From: an uncultured Aquimarina sp.
GTDB taxonomy: Bacteria > Bacteroidota > Bacteroidia > Flavobacteriales > Flavobacteriaceae
Direction of reading: 5' to 3'
Length of the DNA stretch: 60,587 bases
NCBI GenBank assembly: GCA_947498595.1
Contig: CANMKX010000023.1
Span: 1 to 60,587, forward strand
The stretch's first letter is position 1, and every line of letters begins with the position of its first letter. Made by a program: the position numbers and the translations under genes. Below the pieces are notes generated by a model. That model did no database searches. It saw only the letters and a list, made by a program, of their open reading frames with translations, and was not told the DNA's origin. This document shows positions 11,735 to 18,952 of this stretch, piece by piece.

Positions 11735-12003
11735 ATCATTTCCATTTATTATTAATTATGAAGCAAATTTGATATTTTACTTACAATATAAAAACACAAA
11801 TAAGCCAAACAGTTTTAATTTTTAACTAAAACTGTTATTTTTAATTAAAATCACAAGAAAAACAACATACATCTGTCATTTTTACTAACAATCTATCATT
11901 TTCTCTAAATATTTAACATAGAATAGTATAATGTTAACATTTTGATTGTAAGTTCTGTTCTATTTTTACGATATTAATGTAAAACATAAAAACACAGGTT
12001 AAT

Positions 12004-12540
12004 ATGAAAAAAGTTTTATTTGCAGTTTTTGTAGCTTTATTAAGCATGACAACTTCTGTTACAGCTCAAGATTTTGCTGGAATACAAAAGAGTCCAACTG
12101 ATATTGTTTATGCTAAAGCTGGTAGAAGAGCTGCTCCAAACATCAAAGTTATTTACAGTAGACCTCAAAAAAAGGGACGTACTTTATTTGGTGAACTAGT
12201 TCCTTATGGTAAAGTATGGAGAACTGGAGCAGATGAAGCTACAGAAATCAAAATATTCCAAGACATGAAAATTGGAAGTAAGAATATTAAAGCTGGTACG
12301 TATTCACTATTTACGATACCTGGAGAGAAAGAATGGACTATTATCCTAAGTAATCAATTAGATATATGGGGAGCGTATAGTTACGATCAAAGTAAAGATG
12401 CAGTAAGAATTAAAGTTCCTGCTACTTCTGGGTCTGACATAGAAGCATTTTCTATCGCTTTTAAAAGTATTGATAAAGGATATGGAATGGTTTTAGCTTG
12501 GGGAAAAACTAGAGTTGAAGTTCCTTTTAAACTACAATAA
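12004..12540 (+). CDS. DUF2911 family exported protein
   Basis: 178-residue secreted or periplasmic protein with a signal peptide ending at V-T-A-Q (about residue 22). The mature part is a DUF2911 domain: V-x-Y-S-R-P-x-x-K-G-R, F-G-x-L-V-P-Y-G-K-V-W-R-T-G-A-D-E-A-T, then K-A-G-T-Y-S-L-F-T-I-P and the Trp-rich strands after it. DUF2911 has no assigned biochemical function but is common in Bacteroidetes. It is divergent from asnB and followed by a strong bidirectional hairpin shared with micropeptide module A. Confidence 0.9.
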   Translation: MKKVLFAVFVALLSMTTSVTAQDFAGIQKSPTDIVYAKAGRRAAPNIKVIYSRPQKKGRTLFGELVPYGKVWRTGADEATEIKIFQDMKIGSKNIKAGTYSLFTIPGEKEWTIILSNQLDIWGAYSYDQSKDAVRIKVPATSGSDIEAFSIAFKSIDKGYGMVLAWGKTRVEVPFKLQ

Positions 12541-12564
12541 ATAATACAATAGCAAGTATATATA

Positions 12565-12601
12565 AAAAGGCTTATTATGAAAGTATCATAATAAGCCTTT
12601 T
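12565..12601. terminator. Bidirectional terminator between DUF2911 gene and module A
   Basis: A 16-bp stem (AAAAGGCTTATTATGA / TCATAATAAGCCTTTT) with a 5-nt loop and T runs on both strands. It ends the DUF2911 transcript and can also end the minus-strand transcript of micropeptide module A about 300 nt after that module's predicted start. Confidence 0.85.
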
Positions 12602-12750
12602 TATTTTCAAATTAGTTTTAAGAATTTGTAATTCCAGTTCTAATAAATAGCTAACTTTATCTTTATTTTTTCAATCATATTCACTTTTTTGGGGAATAAA
12701 AAATTAATACGATACTGTGTAACAACTGAAAAAATAAGTCCTACAGTTTT

Positions 12751-12849
12751 CTATCTATGGATTGCATGACTTGATGCACTTGGTAATTCTTTTAAAAAGT
12801 CCATTACGACTCTAAAAGTTAATCTGATCTTAGTGTAAAATAACCCCAT
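12751..12849 (-). CDS. Predicted 32-residue micropeptide, module A
   Basis: A 33-codon ORF encoding a small basic peptide. It starts M-G-L-F-Y, has R-L at residues 9-10 and the core F-L-K-E-L-P-S-A-S at 18-26, and ends A-I-H-R. The peptide from 13948-14046 has the same length and 16 of 32 identical residues without gaps. Differences between the two are mostly conservative (I/V, K/R, L/F), which supports real coding. A TATATTTG promoter lies 27 nt upstream and a palindrome about 149 bp beyond that. There is no signal peptide or clear transmembrane helix; residues 3-19 could form a cationic amphipathic helix. Function unknown: candidates are a type I toxin-like peptide, a peptide signal or a dual-function small RNA. 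Confidence 0.6.
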   Translation of the reverse strand: MGLFYTKIRLTFRVVMDFLKELPSASSHAIHR

Positions 12850-12875
12850 AACGTTTTTATTATTAATTAGTTACA

Positions 12876-12906
12876 CAAATATAACTATCTAAATCTGTTA
12901 AGTCAA
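12876..12906 (-). promoter_or_regulatory. Module A promoter
   Basis: Minus-strand TTG (12906-12904), 20 nt, then TATATTTG (12883-12876): a full match to the Bacteroidetes promoter. The ATG of the module A peptide follows 27 nt after the box. Confidence 0.7.
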
Positions 12907-13031
12907 TAGTTTTAACTTTATGGTTTACACCTTTTAGATATACGGATTTATTTTATCGACAAAGAACACAAAAAAGCACAATCTATTTAAAAAAAACCTA
13001 CACTCATCTTACAAAAAAACCTTTCTTTTCA

Positions 13032-13045
13032 GGGGGTTTTTACCC
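13032..13045. promoter_or_regulatory. Module A upstream palindrome
   Basis: GGGGG-N6-CCC, 149 bp upstream of the module A -7 box. Similar palindromes sit at the same distance in modules B and C. A CCTACA motif (12997-13002) follows a poly-A stretch, as in the other two modules. It is probably a regulator binding site; the regulator is unknown. Confidence 0.5.
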
Positions 13046-13124
13046 TATCACACTGTTTTTCAATACTTTTTAATCATTTATATCTACAAAATATAATACT
13101 ATACTAATCACATTAGAGCATAAA

Positions 13125-13182
13125 AAAAATCAACTTAATTATAAAGTTATACCCCTTTGACTTTATAATTAAGTTGATTTTT
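13125..13182 (-). terminator. Module B terminator
   Basis: A perfect 23-bp inverted repeat (13125-13147 with 13160-13182) and a 12-nt loop containing GGGG on the minus strand, followed by eight T in that direction. A 15-bp sequence in it (ATAAAGTTATACCCC on the plus strand, 13141-13155) recurs exactly in the module C terminator. Confidence 0.82.
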
Positions 13183-13187
13183 AAATT

Positions 13188-13228
13188 GCTAAAATTAAGT
13201 ATTTCCCTTACTACTTTTCATTTTTAGC
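13188..13228 (-). ncRNA. Module B conserved 3' UTR hairpin motif
   Basis: GCTAAAA and TTTTTAGC flank a conserved core (on the minus strand G-T-A-G, then GGGAAAT). The same elements in the same order occur in module C at 13885-13918. It lies between the ORF position and the terminator and is probably part of a structured RNA tail. Confidence 0.45.
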
Positions 13229-13246
13229 CCTATCGACGGTTTTAGA

Positions 13247-13346
13247 TTTCATGCAATTTGAATCATTGCTCACAAAAATATTTCTGGAAGTTTTTAAAAC
13301 TTATAAATATTTTTATTAAATCTAAAAATTAGTATAAATAACTCAT
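13247..13346 (-). pseudogene. Decayed micropeptide copy, module B
   Basis: The position matching the start of the other two micropeptides has an ATG (13346), 26 nt after a TATCTTTG box. The reading is M-S-Y-L-Y followed by TAA, against M-G-L-F-Y and M-G-F-F-Y in the intact copies. About seven nt out of register, another frame gives K-F-stop-K-L-P-E-I, resembling the K-E-L-P-E/S core. The ORF therefore looks broken by a stop and indels, while the promoter, palindrome and terminator around it are preserved. A non-coding function of this transcript is possible. Confidence 0.5.
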
Positions 13347-13371
13347 CGTCCTTTGATTATTGATTGCATTG

Positions 13372-13379
13372 CAAAGATA
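13372..13379 (-). promoter_or_regulatory. Module B -7 promoter box
   Basis: TATCTTTG on the minus strand, inside a segment shared with module C (TATCTTTGCAATGCAA in both). It is a perfect TAnnTTTG box even though the ORF downstream is broken. Confidence 0.65.
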
Positions 13380-13526
13380 GAGCACTTCTCATGTTCTGCG
13401 TAAAAACCGTAATAGTTTATTTCCTTATTTTCTACATAACAAATAATAAAATCTATGTAATACACAAAAAACAATAAAAACACAAAATAAAGAAGTTTTT
13501 TTCCTACATCGTTTTTTATGTTTTAT

Positions 13527-13541
13527 GGGGAAATTCCCCCC
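13527..13541. promoter_or_regulatory. Module B upstream palindrome
   Basis: GGGG-AAATT-CCCCCC, 148 bp upstream of the module B -7 box. A TTTTTTCCTACA motif lies 18 nt to its left on the plus strand, as in module C (19 nt). Confidence 0.5.
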
Positions 13542-13826
13542 TTTTTAACGAAATAGGATTTTTATTGGACATTTATTAGTAAATATTTTCATCCTGGATT
13601 TTTTTTGGGGCAAGAAAATATGATCATTTAAAATATTGAAAAAACAAGGACATACAACAGAAGTATTTTAATATCTGATGTAATTTTTTTCTATTCTAAT
13701 GTTAATTTGTTTTATAGAAACTCGAGGAACACTAAATTTTTATTTATATATAAAAACCTAATATATTTTGGAAGATTATTTAAGTATTAAAATAATTATA
13801 CTATTACGCATATTATAAAAAAACAA

Positions 13827-13878
13827 GATCAATGCATCTATAAAGTTATACCCCAATAACTTCACAAACACATCGATC
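13827..13878 (-). terminator. Module C terminator
   Basis: Two 23-nt arms (13827-13849 and 13856-13878) flank the loop UGGGGU on the minus strand. As minus-strand RNA all 23 positions can pair, six as G-U wobbles; the plus-strand RNA could not form those pairs. A T-rich run follows. It corresponds in position and loop to the module B terminator, so RNA structure on the minus strand appears to be conserved. Confidence 0.72.
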
Positions 13879-13884
13879 AAGAAC

Positions 13885-13918
13885 GCTAAAATTTAGATTT
13901 CCCCTCTACTTTTTTAGC
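13885..13918 (-). ncRNA. Module C conserved 3' UTR hairpin motif
   Basis: GCTAAAA and TTTTTTAGC enclose on the minus strand a GTAG-GGGGAAAT core, matching the motif at 13188-13228 in module B. It lies between the micropeptide stop and the terminator. Confidence 0.45.
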
Positions 13919-13947
13919 TTTATTAAACACATTTATTATACGATTAA

Positions 13948-14046
13948 TTATCTTCTAATTGCCTGGCCTGAAGCTTCTGGTAGCTCCTTAGCAAAACCAA
14001 CAATTATCTTACAAATTAATCTAACCCTTTTATAAAAAAACCCCAT
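13948..14046 (-). CDS. Predicted 32-residue micropeptide, module C
   Basis: A 33-codon ORF encoding a basic peptide. It begins M-G-F-F-Y-K-R-V-R-L, has a hydrophobic stretch I-C-K-I-I-V-G-F at 11-18, the core A-K-E-L-P-E-A-S at 19-26, and ends A-I-R-R. It is the same length as the module A peptide and half its residues are identical, including all of K-E-L-P. The start is preceded by a short A-rich leader and TATCTTTG 28 nt upstream. The predicted transcript is about 245 nt, ending at 13827. It is downstream of lpxD but separated from it by a terminator, so it is an independent unit. I do not recognise the family. Confidence 0.62.
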   Translation of the reverse strand: MGFFYKRVRLICKIIVGFAKELPEASGQAIRR

Positions 14047-14073
14047 TTTTTCTATTGTTTATTAGTTGCATTG

Positions 14074-14081
14074 CAAAGATA
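14074..14081 (-). promoter_or_regulatory. Module C -7 promoter box
   Basis: TATCTTTG on the minus strand, within TATCTTTGCAATGCAA shared exactly with module B. The -33 region shows no clear TTG, which suits an activated promoter. Confidence 0.65.
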
Positions 14082-14229
14082 TAACCTAGTGCTAGTTATT
14101 GCTTTAAATACAATTCTATTATTTTAATTTATTATACAAAACAAATCGCATAATCGTTAAAAAACACAAAAAAATAAACACACTACAATAAACGAAGTCT
14201 TTTTCCTACAATTGTATTCCATTTTTTCA

Positions 14230-14242
14230 GGGATATTTCCCC
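14230..14242. promoter_or_regulatory. Module C upstream palindrome
   Basis: GGG-ATATTT-CCCC, 149 bp upstream of the module C -7 box. TTTTTCCTACA lies 19 nt to its left on the plus strand. It marks the upstream end of a 400-bp module whose ends match module B at almost the same spacing. Confidence 0.5.
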
Positions 14243-14255
14243 TTGATTTTGGCAT

Positions 14256-14291
14256 TAAAAAAGTCTTATTGATATTGTTATCAATAAGACT
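14256..14291 (-). terminator. lpxD terminator
   Basis: A 13-bp stem AGTCTTATTGATA / TATCAATAAGACT (14262-14291) with a 4-nt loop, followed on the minus strand by six T. It separates lpxD from micropeptide module C. Confidence 0.85.
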
Positions 14292-14333
14292 CATTTTATA
14301 TTGTGTAAAATACTTTAGTAACTTAATAGCATA

Positions 14334-15329
14334 CTATTTTGCTAATTTTCTTAGTGCGACCCATTGTTTTAATGTTTCTCTAGAATCACTTGCTGGATAT
14401 CCTAAAACAGTTTTTCCCGCTGGGACATCATTCATTACCCCAGATCCAGCTCCTACAATTGCCCCTGAATGGATAGTAACATGATCTTTGATAGAAGCAC
14501 TTCCTCCTATTACAACTCCATCGCCTAAAGTAACAGATCCTGCTAAACCACTACTTCCAGCCATAATACAAGAACGTCCTAAAACAGAATTGTGCCCAAT
14601 TTGAACTAGGTTATCTATTTTACAACCATCTCCTACTATTGTAGAATTAAATTTAGCTCTGTCAATACATGAATTAGCACCTATTTCTACTCCATTTCCT
14701 ATAACTACATTTCCTATATGTGGTATTTTTACTAAGCCCTGACCATTTTCACTTGGACAATATCCAAATCCATCAGCTCCAATACTTACATTATTATGTA
14801 TAATACAAAAATGCCCTATTTCACTTCTTTCTCTAATTACTGTACCAGACCAAATCACTGTCTGTTTACCTATTTTACTATTATCAAAAATTGTTACATT
14901 TGGATAAATAACAGCCCCATCATCAAGAACTACATTTTTACCAATATAGCAACCAGCACCAATTTTACAACCAACTCCTATTGAAGCAGATTGATCAACT
15001 ACTGCGGTAGGATGTATATCTTTGTCAAAAGATGGCCCTTCGTCTGGCTTAAATACATCAAGTAATTTAGCCATTGCCAAATCAACATTTTTTACCATGA
15101 TCAATGCTTTTTCATCTGCCGCTCCTACATTTAATTTTTCATTATCAACAATAGCAACACTAGCACTAGAGTTTTTCCATAGTCTTGCATATTTAGAATT
15201 TCCTATGAAAGTTACTTCTCCGCTTTTAGCATCTTTTATTTGATTTAATCCTTTAATTTGTTCTTTAGTATTTCCAATAATTTTACCATCAAGAATGGTA
15301 TTTATTTCTTCAATTGTAAATGACTTCAT
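14334..15329 (-). CDS. lpxD: UDP-3-O-(3-hydroxyacyl)glucosamine N-acyltransferase
   Basis: 331-residue LpxD, the third step of lipid A synthesis, adding a second 3-hydroxyacyl chain from acyl-ACP. The N-terminal uridine-binding domain spans residues 1 to about 100. A left-handed beta-helix of hexapeptide repeats follows (I-G-x-G-x-x-I-G-x-x and so on), with the catalytic His in Q-I-G-H-N near residue 243. The C-terminus ends in a helix with K-Q-W-V-A-L-R-K-L. It is not beside other lpx genes. Many Bacteroidetes carry more than one LpxD-like protein, so this may be a paralogue of the main lpxD; the sequence alone does not settle this. Confidence 0.88.
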   Translation of the reverse strand: MKSFTIEEINTILDGKIIGNTKEQIKGLNQIKDAKSGEVTFIGNSKYARLWKNSSASVAIVDNEKLNVGAADEKALIMVKNVDLAMAKLLDVFKPDEGPSFDKDIHPTAVVDQSASIGVGCKIGAGCYIGKNVVLDDGAVIYPNVTIFDNSKIGKQTVIWSGTVIRERSEIGHFCIIHNNVSIGADGFGYCPSENGQGLVKIPHIGNVVIGNGVEIGANSCIDRAKFNSTIVGDGCKIDNLVQIGHNSVLGRSCIMAGSSGLAGSVTLGDGVVIGGSASIKDHVTIHSGAIVGAGSGVMNDVPAGKTVLGYPASDSRETLKQWVALRKLAK

Positions 15330-15477
15330 AATTACGTTAAGTTAGGGGTTTAGGTGTTTACTATTCCTATTTATAGATTATATGACGCTCTATAAATACA
15401 TATAATTGCTAAACATACTACTTTTTAACACTTATATTACTATAATAGTATATTTTAATGTCTATTATATCAAAAAG

Positions 15478-15510
15478 AAAGCTCTTTAATACAAAATATT
15501 AAAGAGCTTT
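15478..15510. terminator. queE terminator
   Basis: A 13-bp stem AAAGCTCTTTAAT / ATTAAAGAGCTTT, with T runs in both directions. It lies 24 nt past the queE stop on the minus strand. Confidence 0.83.
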
Positions 15511-15533
15511 TTTCTATTTCCTAGTATATTTAT

Positions 15534-16163
15534 TTAAGGAATATTTAAATACTTATGTGTTTGAAGTGAAACTTTCCATTTAGGATTATTCATTACATAA
15601 TCAACTATTAACGGAACCATTTTATCCCTAACACTCCATTCTGGTTGTAAATATAAAATACAATCGTCATTTACTTTACTTGCCTGAGACTCTGCAAATT
15701 TAAAATCACTTTTATTATAAATGATCATCTTAAGTTCATTTGCTTCTTTATATACATCTGTATGAGGCAATTTTACTTTTTTGGGTGACAAGCATACCCA
15801 ATCCCACGTACCAGACATAGGATATGCTCCTGATGTTTCAATATGTGTATTTGCTCCTTTAGCTTTCAGTTGATTTGTTAAAACAGTCATATCCCAAGTT
15901 AATGGTTCTCCACCAGTAACCACTATGACATCACTATATTTTACTGCGTTATCTACAATAATTTCTGTAGCTGTAGGTGGATGAAGGTTAGCATCCCAGC
16001 TTTCTTTTACATCACACCAATGGCATCCTACATCACATCCTCCTATTCTTATAAAATATGCTGCTGTTCCTTTATAATATCCTTCTCCTTGTATGGTATA
16101 AAACTCCTCCATCAAAGGAAGCATTCTTCCTTCTTCTACTAATTTTTGTGTACTCTCTTGCAT
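15534..16163 (-). CDS. queE: 7-carboxy-7-deazaguanine synthase QueE
   Basis: Radical SAM enzyme that contracts 6-carboxytetrahydropterin to 7-carboxy-7-deazaguanine in queuosine/7-deazaguanine synthesis. From the chosen start it has 209 residues. The [4Fe-4S] ligands are C43-x3-C47-x2-C50 in G-G-C-D-V-G-C-H-W-C, preceded by F-Y-T-I-Q-G-E-G. The G-G-E-P-L SAM motif follows at roughly residues 90-95. An in-frame ATG six codons upstream (16181) overlaps a perfect TACCTTTG promoter box, so 16163 is the likely start. Other que genes are not in the window. Confidence 0.92.
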   Translation of the reverse strand: MQESTQKLVEEGRMLPLMEEFYTIQGEGYYKGTAAYFIRIGGCDVGCHWCDVKESWDANLHPPTATEIIVDNAVKYSDVIVVTGGEPLTWDMTVLTNQLKAKGANTHIETSGAYPMSGTWDWVCLSPKKVKLPHTDVYKEANELKMIIYNKSDFKFAESQASKVNDDCILYLQPEWSVRDKMVPLIVDYVMNNPKWKVSLQTHKYLNIP

Positions 16164-16170
16164 AAGTTGA

Positions 16171-16178
16171 CAAAGGTA
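16171..16178 (-). promoter_or_regulatory. queE -7 promoter box
   Basis: TACCTTTG on the minus strand, only 7 nt from the ATG at 16163. If the transcript begins a few nt after the box, the mRNA is nearly leaderless. The box decides against the upstream ATG at 16181. Confidence 0.6.
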
Positions 16179-16218
16179 CATAACAATAGATAATTATCAA
16201 TATGTCAACTTAATTTAT

Positions 16219-16674
16219 TTATTTTGACCGTACTGCAATACATTCTATTTCTATTTTTGCATTTCTAGCTAAACCTTTAACAGCAAAGGTTGTCCTTGCA
16301 GGTTTTTGAGGAAAATATTCCTTATAAATAGTATTAAAAGCAGCAAAATCTTCTATATCAGCCAAGACAACTGTAGCTTTTACGACATCTTTCATTTCTA
16401 AGTTATGATGCTGTAATACTTCTTTTATATTTTCTAAAGTCTGAATAGTTTCTTGTTTTATTCCTCCTTCAACTAATTTTCTTGTTGTATGATCCATCCC
16501 TATCTGTCCCGAAAGAAAAAACATATTCCCAACCTCTACTATATCAGAAAAAGGAGTATTATTTTTCTTTAGTTCATGGGATTTATGGAATATTGGTTTA
16601 GTTTCGTTTCCATTTGTTTTGCATCCTAATACTACTATTGATATGATAAGGATTAAGGAATATTTTATTTTCAT
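16219..16674 (-). CDS. RidA/YjgF-family lipoprotein
   Basis: 151-residue protein with a lipoprotein signal (Cys18 in V-L-G-C-K) and a complete RidA/YjgF/UK114 domain. Visible signatures are F-L-S-G-Q-I-G-M-D near residue 54, T-L-E-N-I-K-E-V-L, K-A-T-V-V-L-A-D-I, P-A-R-T-T-F-A-V near 130 and the C-terminal I-E-I-E-C-I-A-V. Classical RidA is a cytosolic imine/enamine deaminase that removes 2-aminoacrylate and uses an Arg in the P-A-R-T segment, which is present here. A lipid-anchored, exported copy is unusual, so the substrate is probably different. It follows queE's 5' side on the same strand, 37 nt upstream. Confidence 0.85.
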   Translation of the reverse strand: MKIKYSLILIISIVVLGCKTNGNETKPIFHKSHELKKNNTPFSDIVEVGNMFFLSGQIGMDHTTRKLVEGGIKQETIQTLENIKEVLQHHNLEMKDVVKATVVLADIEDFAAFNTIYKEYFPQKPARTTFAVKGLARNAKIEIECIAVRSK

Positions 16675-16803
16675 GATTGTCTTTTTATTTTAGTATACAT
16701 TAATCTTTGTTCATTACATTTTATCGAACATTTGCACTAAAATTAATTGTTTATTTCTATAGCCCAATTAAGATTATTATTTTTATCAAAATTTATTGTC
16801 ATT

Positions 16804-18333
16804 ATGAGCAACCATAAGGAGTTTTTGAATCATATCAATCAAGGGTACCAAACAAAAGGAGATTATATTACTCTAGGTGCTGCAATGTATCAAAATGAAA
16901 CCATTACTGATGCACACATAAAAGTTCCTTTAAAAACATTAAATCGTCACGGATTGATTGCTGGTGCAACTGGTACTGGTAAAACGAAAACTTTACAAGT
17001 TTTAGCAGAAAACTTGAGTGATCAAGGAATCCCTGTTTTAATGATGGATTTAAAAGGGGATTTAAGTGGTATTGCAACTGCTAGTGCAGGACATCCTAAA
17101 ATTGATGAACGTCATGAAAAAATAGGTATTCCATATACAGCCAAAAGTTTTCCTACAGAAATTTTATCTCTATCAAATCAAGACGGTGTAAAGTTAAGAG
17201 CTACTATTAGTGAATTTGGCCCTGTTCTACTTTCTAGAATTTTAGATGTAACTTCTACTCAAGCTGGAATTATTGCTATTATATTTAAATATTGTGACGA
17301 TCAGCAATTACCATTACTAGATTTAAAAGACCTTAAAAAGGTATTACAATACATTACAAGAGAAGGAAAAAAGGAAATTGAAGAAAATTACGGTCGTATT
17401 TCAACTGCTTCTACAGGCGCTATTCTTCGAAAAATTATTGAATTAGAACAACAAGGTGCTGATCTTTTTTTTGGAGAACGTTCTTTTGATGTTTCAGATT
17501 TACAACGAATTGATGATAATGGTCGCGGATATATTAATATCATTAGATTGACTGATATTCAAGATAAGCCAAAATTATTTTCAACATTTATCTTAAGCTT
17601 ATTAGCTGAAATATATAGTAATTTCCCTGAACAAGGAGATAGTGATCGCCCTGAATTAGTTTTATTTATAGATGAAGCTCATTTAATTTTCAAAAAAGCT
17701 TCAGACGCATTACTTGATGAAATAGAAAGTATTGTTAAGTTAATTCGTTCAAAAGGTGTTGGTTTATATTTTGTTACTCAAAACCCTTCTGATATTCCAA
17801 CTGATGTTTTAAGTCAATTAGGTTTAAAAGTTCAGCATGCTTTACGTGCATTTACAGCAAAAGATAGGAAAGCAATTAAATTAACTGCGGAAAACTACCC
17901 TCTTTCACCATATTATGATACTGCTGAAACGTTAACTTCTTTGGGGATTGGAGAAGCTTTAGTTTCTGCTTTAGACGAAAAAGGTAGACCTACTCCATTA
18001 GCTGCAACAATGCTACGTGCTCCAATGAGTCGCATGGATATTTTAACTCCTGATGAACTCAATACTCTTATTTCTAATTCTTCTTTGGTAAAAAAATATA
18101 ATGAAGAAATAGATCGAGAGAGTGCGTATGAATTGTTAAATCAAAAAATTGAAAAAGCTGAGGCTGAAGAAGCTAAAATAGCTGCAAAAAAGGAGAGGGA
18201 AAAAATTAATTCTTCTTCTTCAAGAAAAAGAAGTAGAAACACAAATACAACAGAAAAAGCTATTGTTAAAGTATTAACTAGTGCTACTTTTATTAGAGGT
18301 GCTTTAGGAATACTCAATAAATTACTACGATAA
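16804..18333 (+). CDS. HerA-like (DUF853) ATPase
   Basis: 509-residue HerA/FtsK-type P-loop ATPase of the DUF853 (E. coli YjgR) family. Walker A is G-A-T-G-T-G-K-T near residues 53-60; Walker B is L-V-L-F-I-D-E-A-H near residue 284. Family features include P-V-L-M-M-D-L-K-G-D-L-S-G and F-V-T-Q-N-P-S-D-I-P. The C-terminal region from about residue 435 is a charged Lys/Glu coiled coil followed by a Ser/Arg-rich linker and a short hydrophobic end. Earlier in-frame TTG codons (16747) give an unlikely N-terminus, so the ATG at 16804 is preferred. The cellular role of DUF853 ATPases is poorly defined; no nurA-like nuclease lies nearby. Confidence 0.88.
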   Translation: MSNHKEFLNHINQGYQTKGDYITLGAAMYQNETITDAHIKVPLKTLNRHGLIAGATGTGKTKTLQVLAENLSDQGIPVLMMDLKGDLSGIATASAGHPKIDERHEKIGIPYTAKSFPTEILSLSNQDGVKLRATISEFGPVLLSRILDVTSTQAGIIAIIFKYCDDQQLPLLDLKDLKKVLQYITREGKKEIEENYGRISTASTGAILRKIIELEQQGADLFFGERSFDVSDLQRIDDNGRGYINIIRLTDIQDKPKLFSTFILSLLAEIYSNFPEQGDSDRPELVLFIDEAHLIFKKASDALLDEIESIVKLIRSKGVGLYFVTQNPSDIPTDVLSQLGLKVQHALRAFTAKDRKAIKLTAENYPLSPYYDTAETLTSLGIGEALVSALDEKGRPTPLAATMLRAPMSRMDILTPDELNTLISNSSLVKKYNEEIDRESAYELLNQKIEKAEAEEAKIAAKKEREKINSSSSRKRSRNTNTTEKAIVKVLTSATFIRGALGILNKLLR

Positions 18334-18369
18334 TCATTTATACTCATATATTTCATTTTTAATACAATC

Positions 18370-18942
18370 ATGATAAAAAGAATACTTCCATTAATTGCAT
18401 GTACTATTTTGTTGGCTAGTTGTCAAAAAGAAAATAACCAGAAAGAGAATCCTTTCGAAATCCAAAAAAACAAAATCGGACATCTTACAAATACGATTCA
18501 GTTATATCAATTAGATTCTATATACGCTCAAGATTCTATCGTAAAAAGAATTGCAGGCGATGAGTTTTTAAACACTAGCAATCAGATCGAAATTTTTGAT
18601 AAAAAAGGAAATAAACTACTAGTTCTTGAAGCAGAACATGAATTTGATACTACTTCAACCATTAAAAACATTGAGGTTATAGATTCTAGATACAAAACTC
18701 AAAGTGGTTTAGCTCCTAAAGCATATTTTAAAGATATAAAAGATCACTACCCTATTTCTAAAATTAATAATACATTAAGTTCTGCCGTTATTTTTATAGA
18801 TAGCATCGGTGCATATGTTACTATTGATAAAAAAGAATTACCTAGCGAATTTAAGTTCAATACAGATTTAAAAATAGAAGTTTCTAAAATTCCTGATTCG
18901 GCAAGAATTAAAAATTTCTGGATCTCATGGGATACTCATTAA
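18370..18942 (+). CDS. Lipoprotein of unknown function
   Basis: 190-residue lipoprotein with lipobox L-L-A-S-C (Cys17). The mature part is hydrophilic with alternating beta-type segments and an Ile/Asp-rich C-terminal half; no known domain is recognised. It begins 36 nt after the HerA-like gene and ends 10 nt before the cupin gene. The three downstream genes share its direction and tight spacing, so they may form one transcript of 16804-20173. Confidence 0.72.
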   Translation: MIKRILPLIACTILLASCQKENNQKENPFEIQKNKIGHLTNTIQLYQLDSIYAQDSIVKRIAGDEFLNTSNQIEIFDKKGNKLLVLEAEHEFDTTSTIKNIEVIDSRYKTQSGLAPKAYFKDIKDHYPISKINNTLSSAVIFIDSIGAYVTIDKKELPSEFKFNTDLKIEVSKIPDSARIKNFWISWDTH

Positions 18943-18952
18943 TTTTTTAATC

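Noticed and set aside
12541..14333. Reading the AT-rich gap as an insertion-sequence remnant or repeat island
   Set aside because: No terminal inverted repeats, target duplication or transposase residues; the repeated units are explained by promoter-ORF-terminator modules.
16747..16803. Upstream start of the HerA-like ATPase (TTG)
   Set aside because: The extension looks like intergenic sequence; the ATG at 16804 gives the normal N-terminus of the family.
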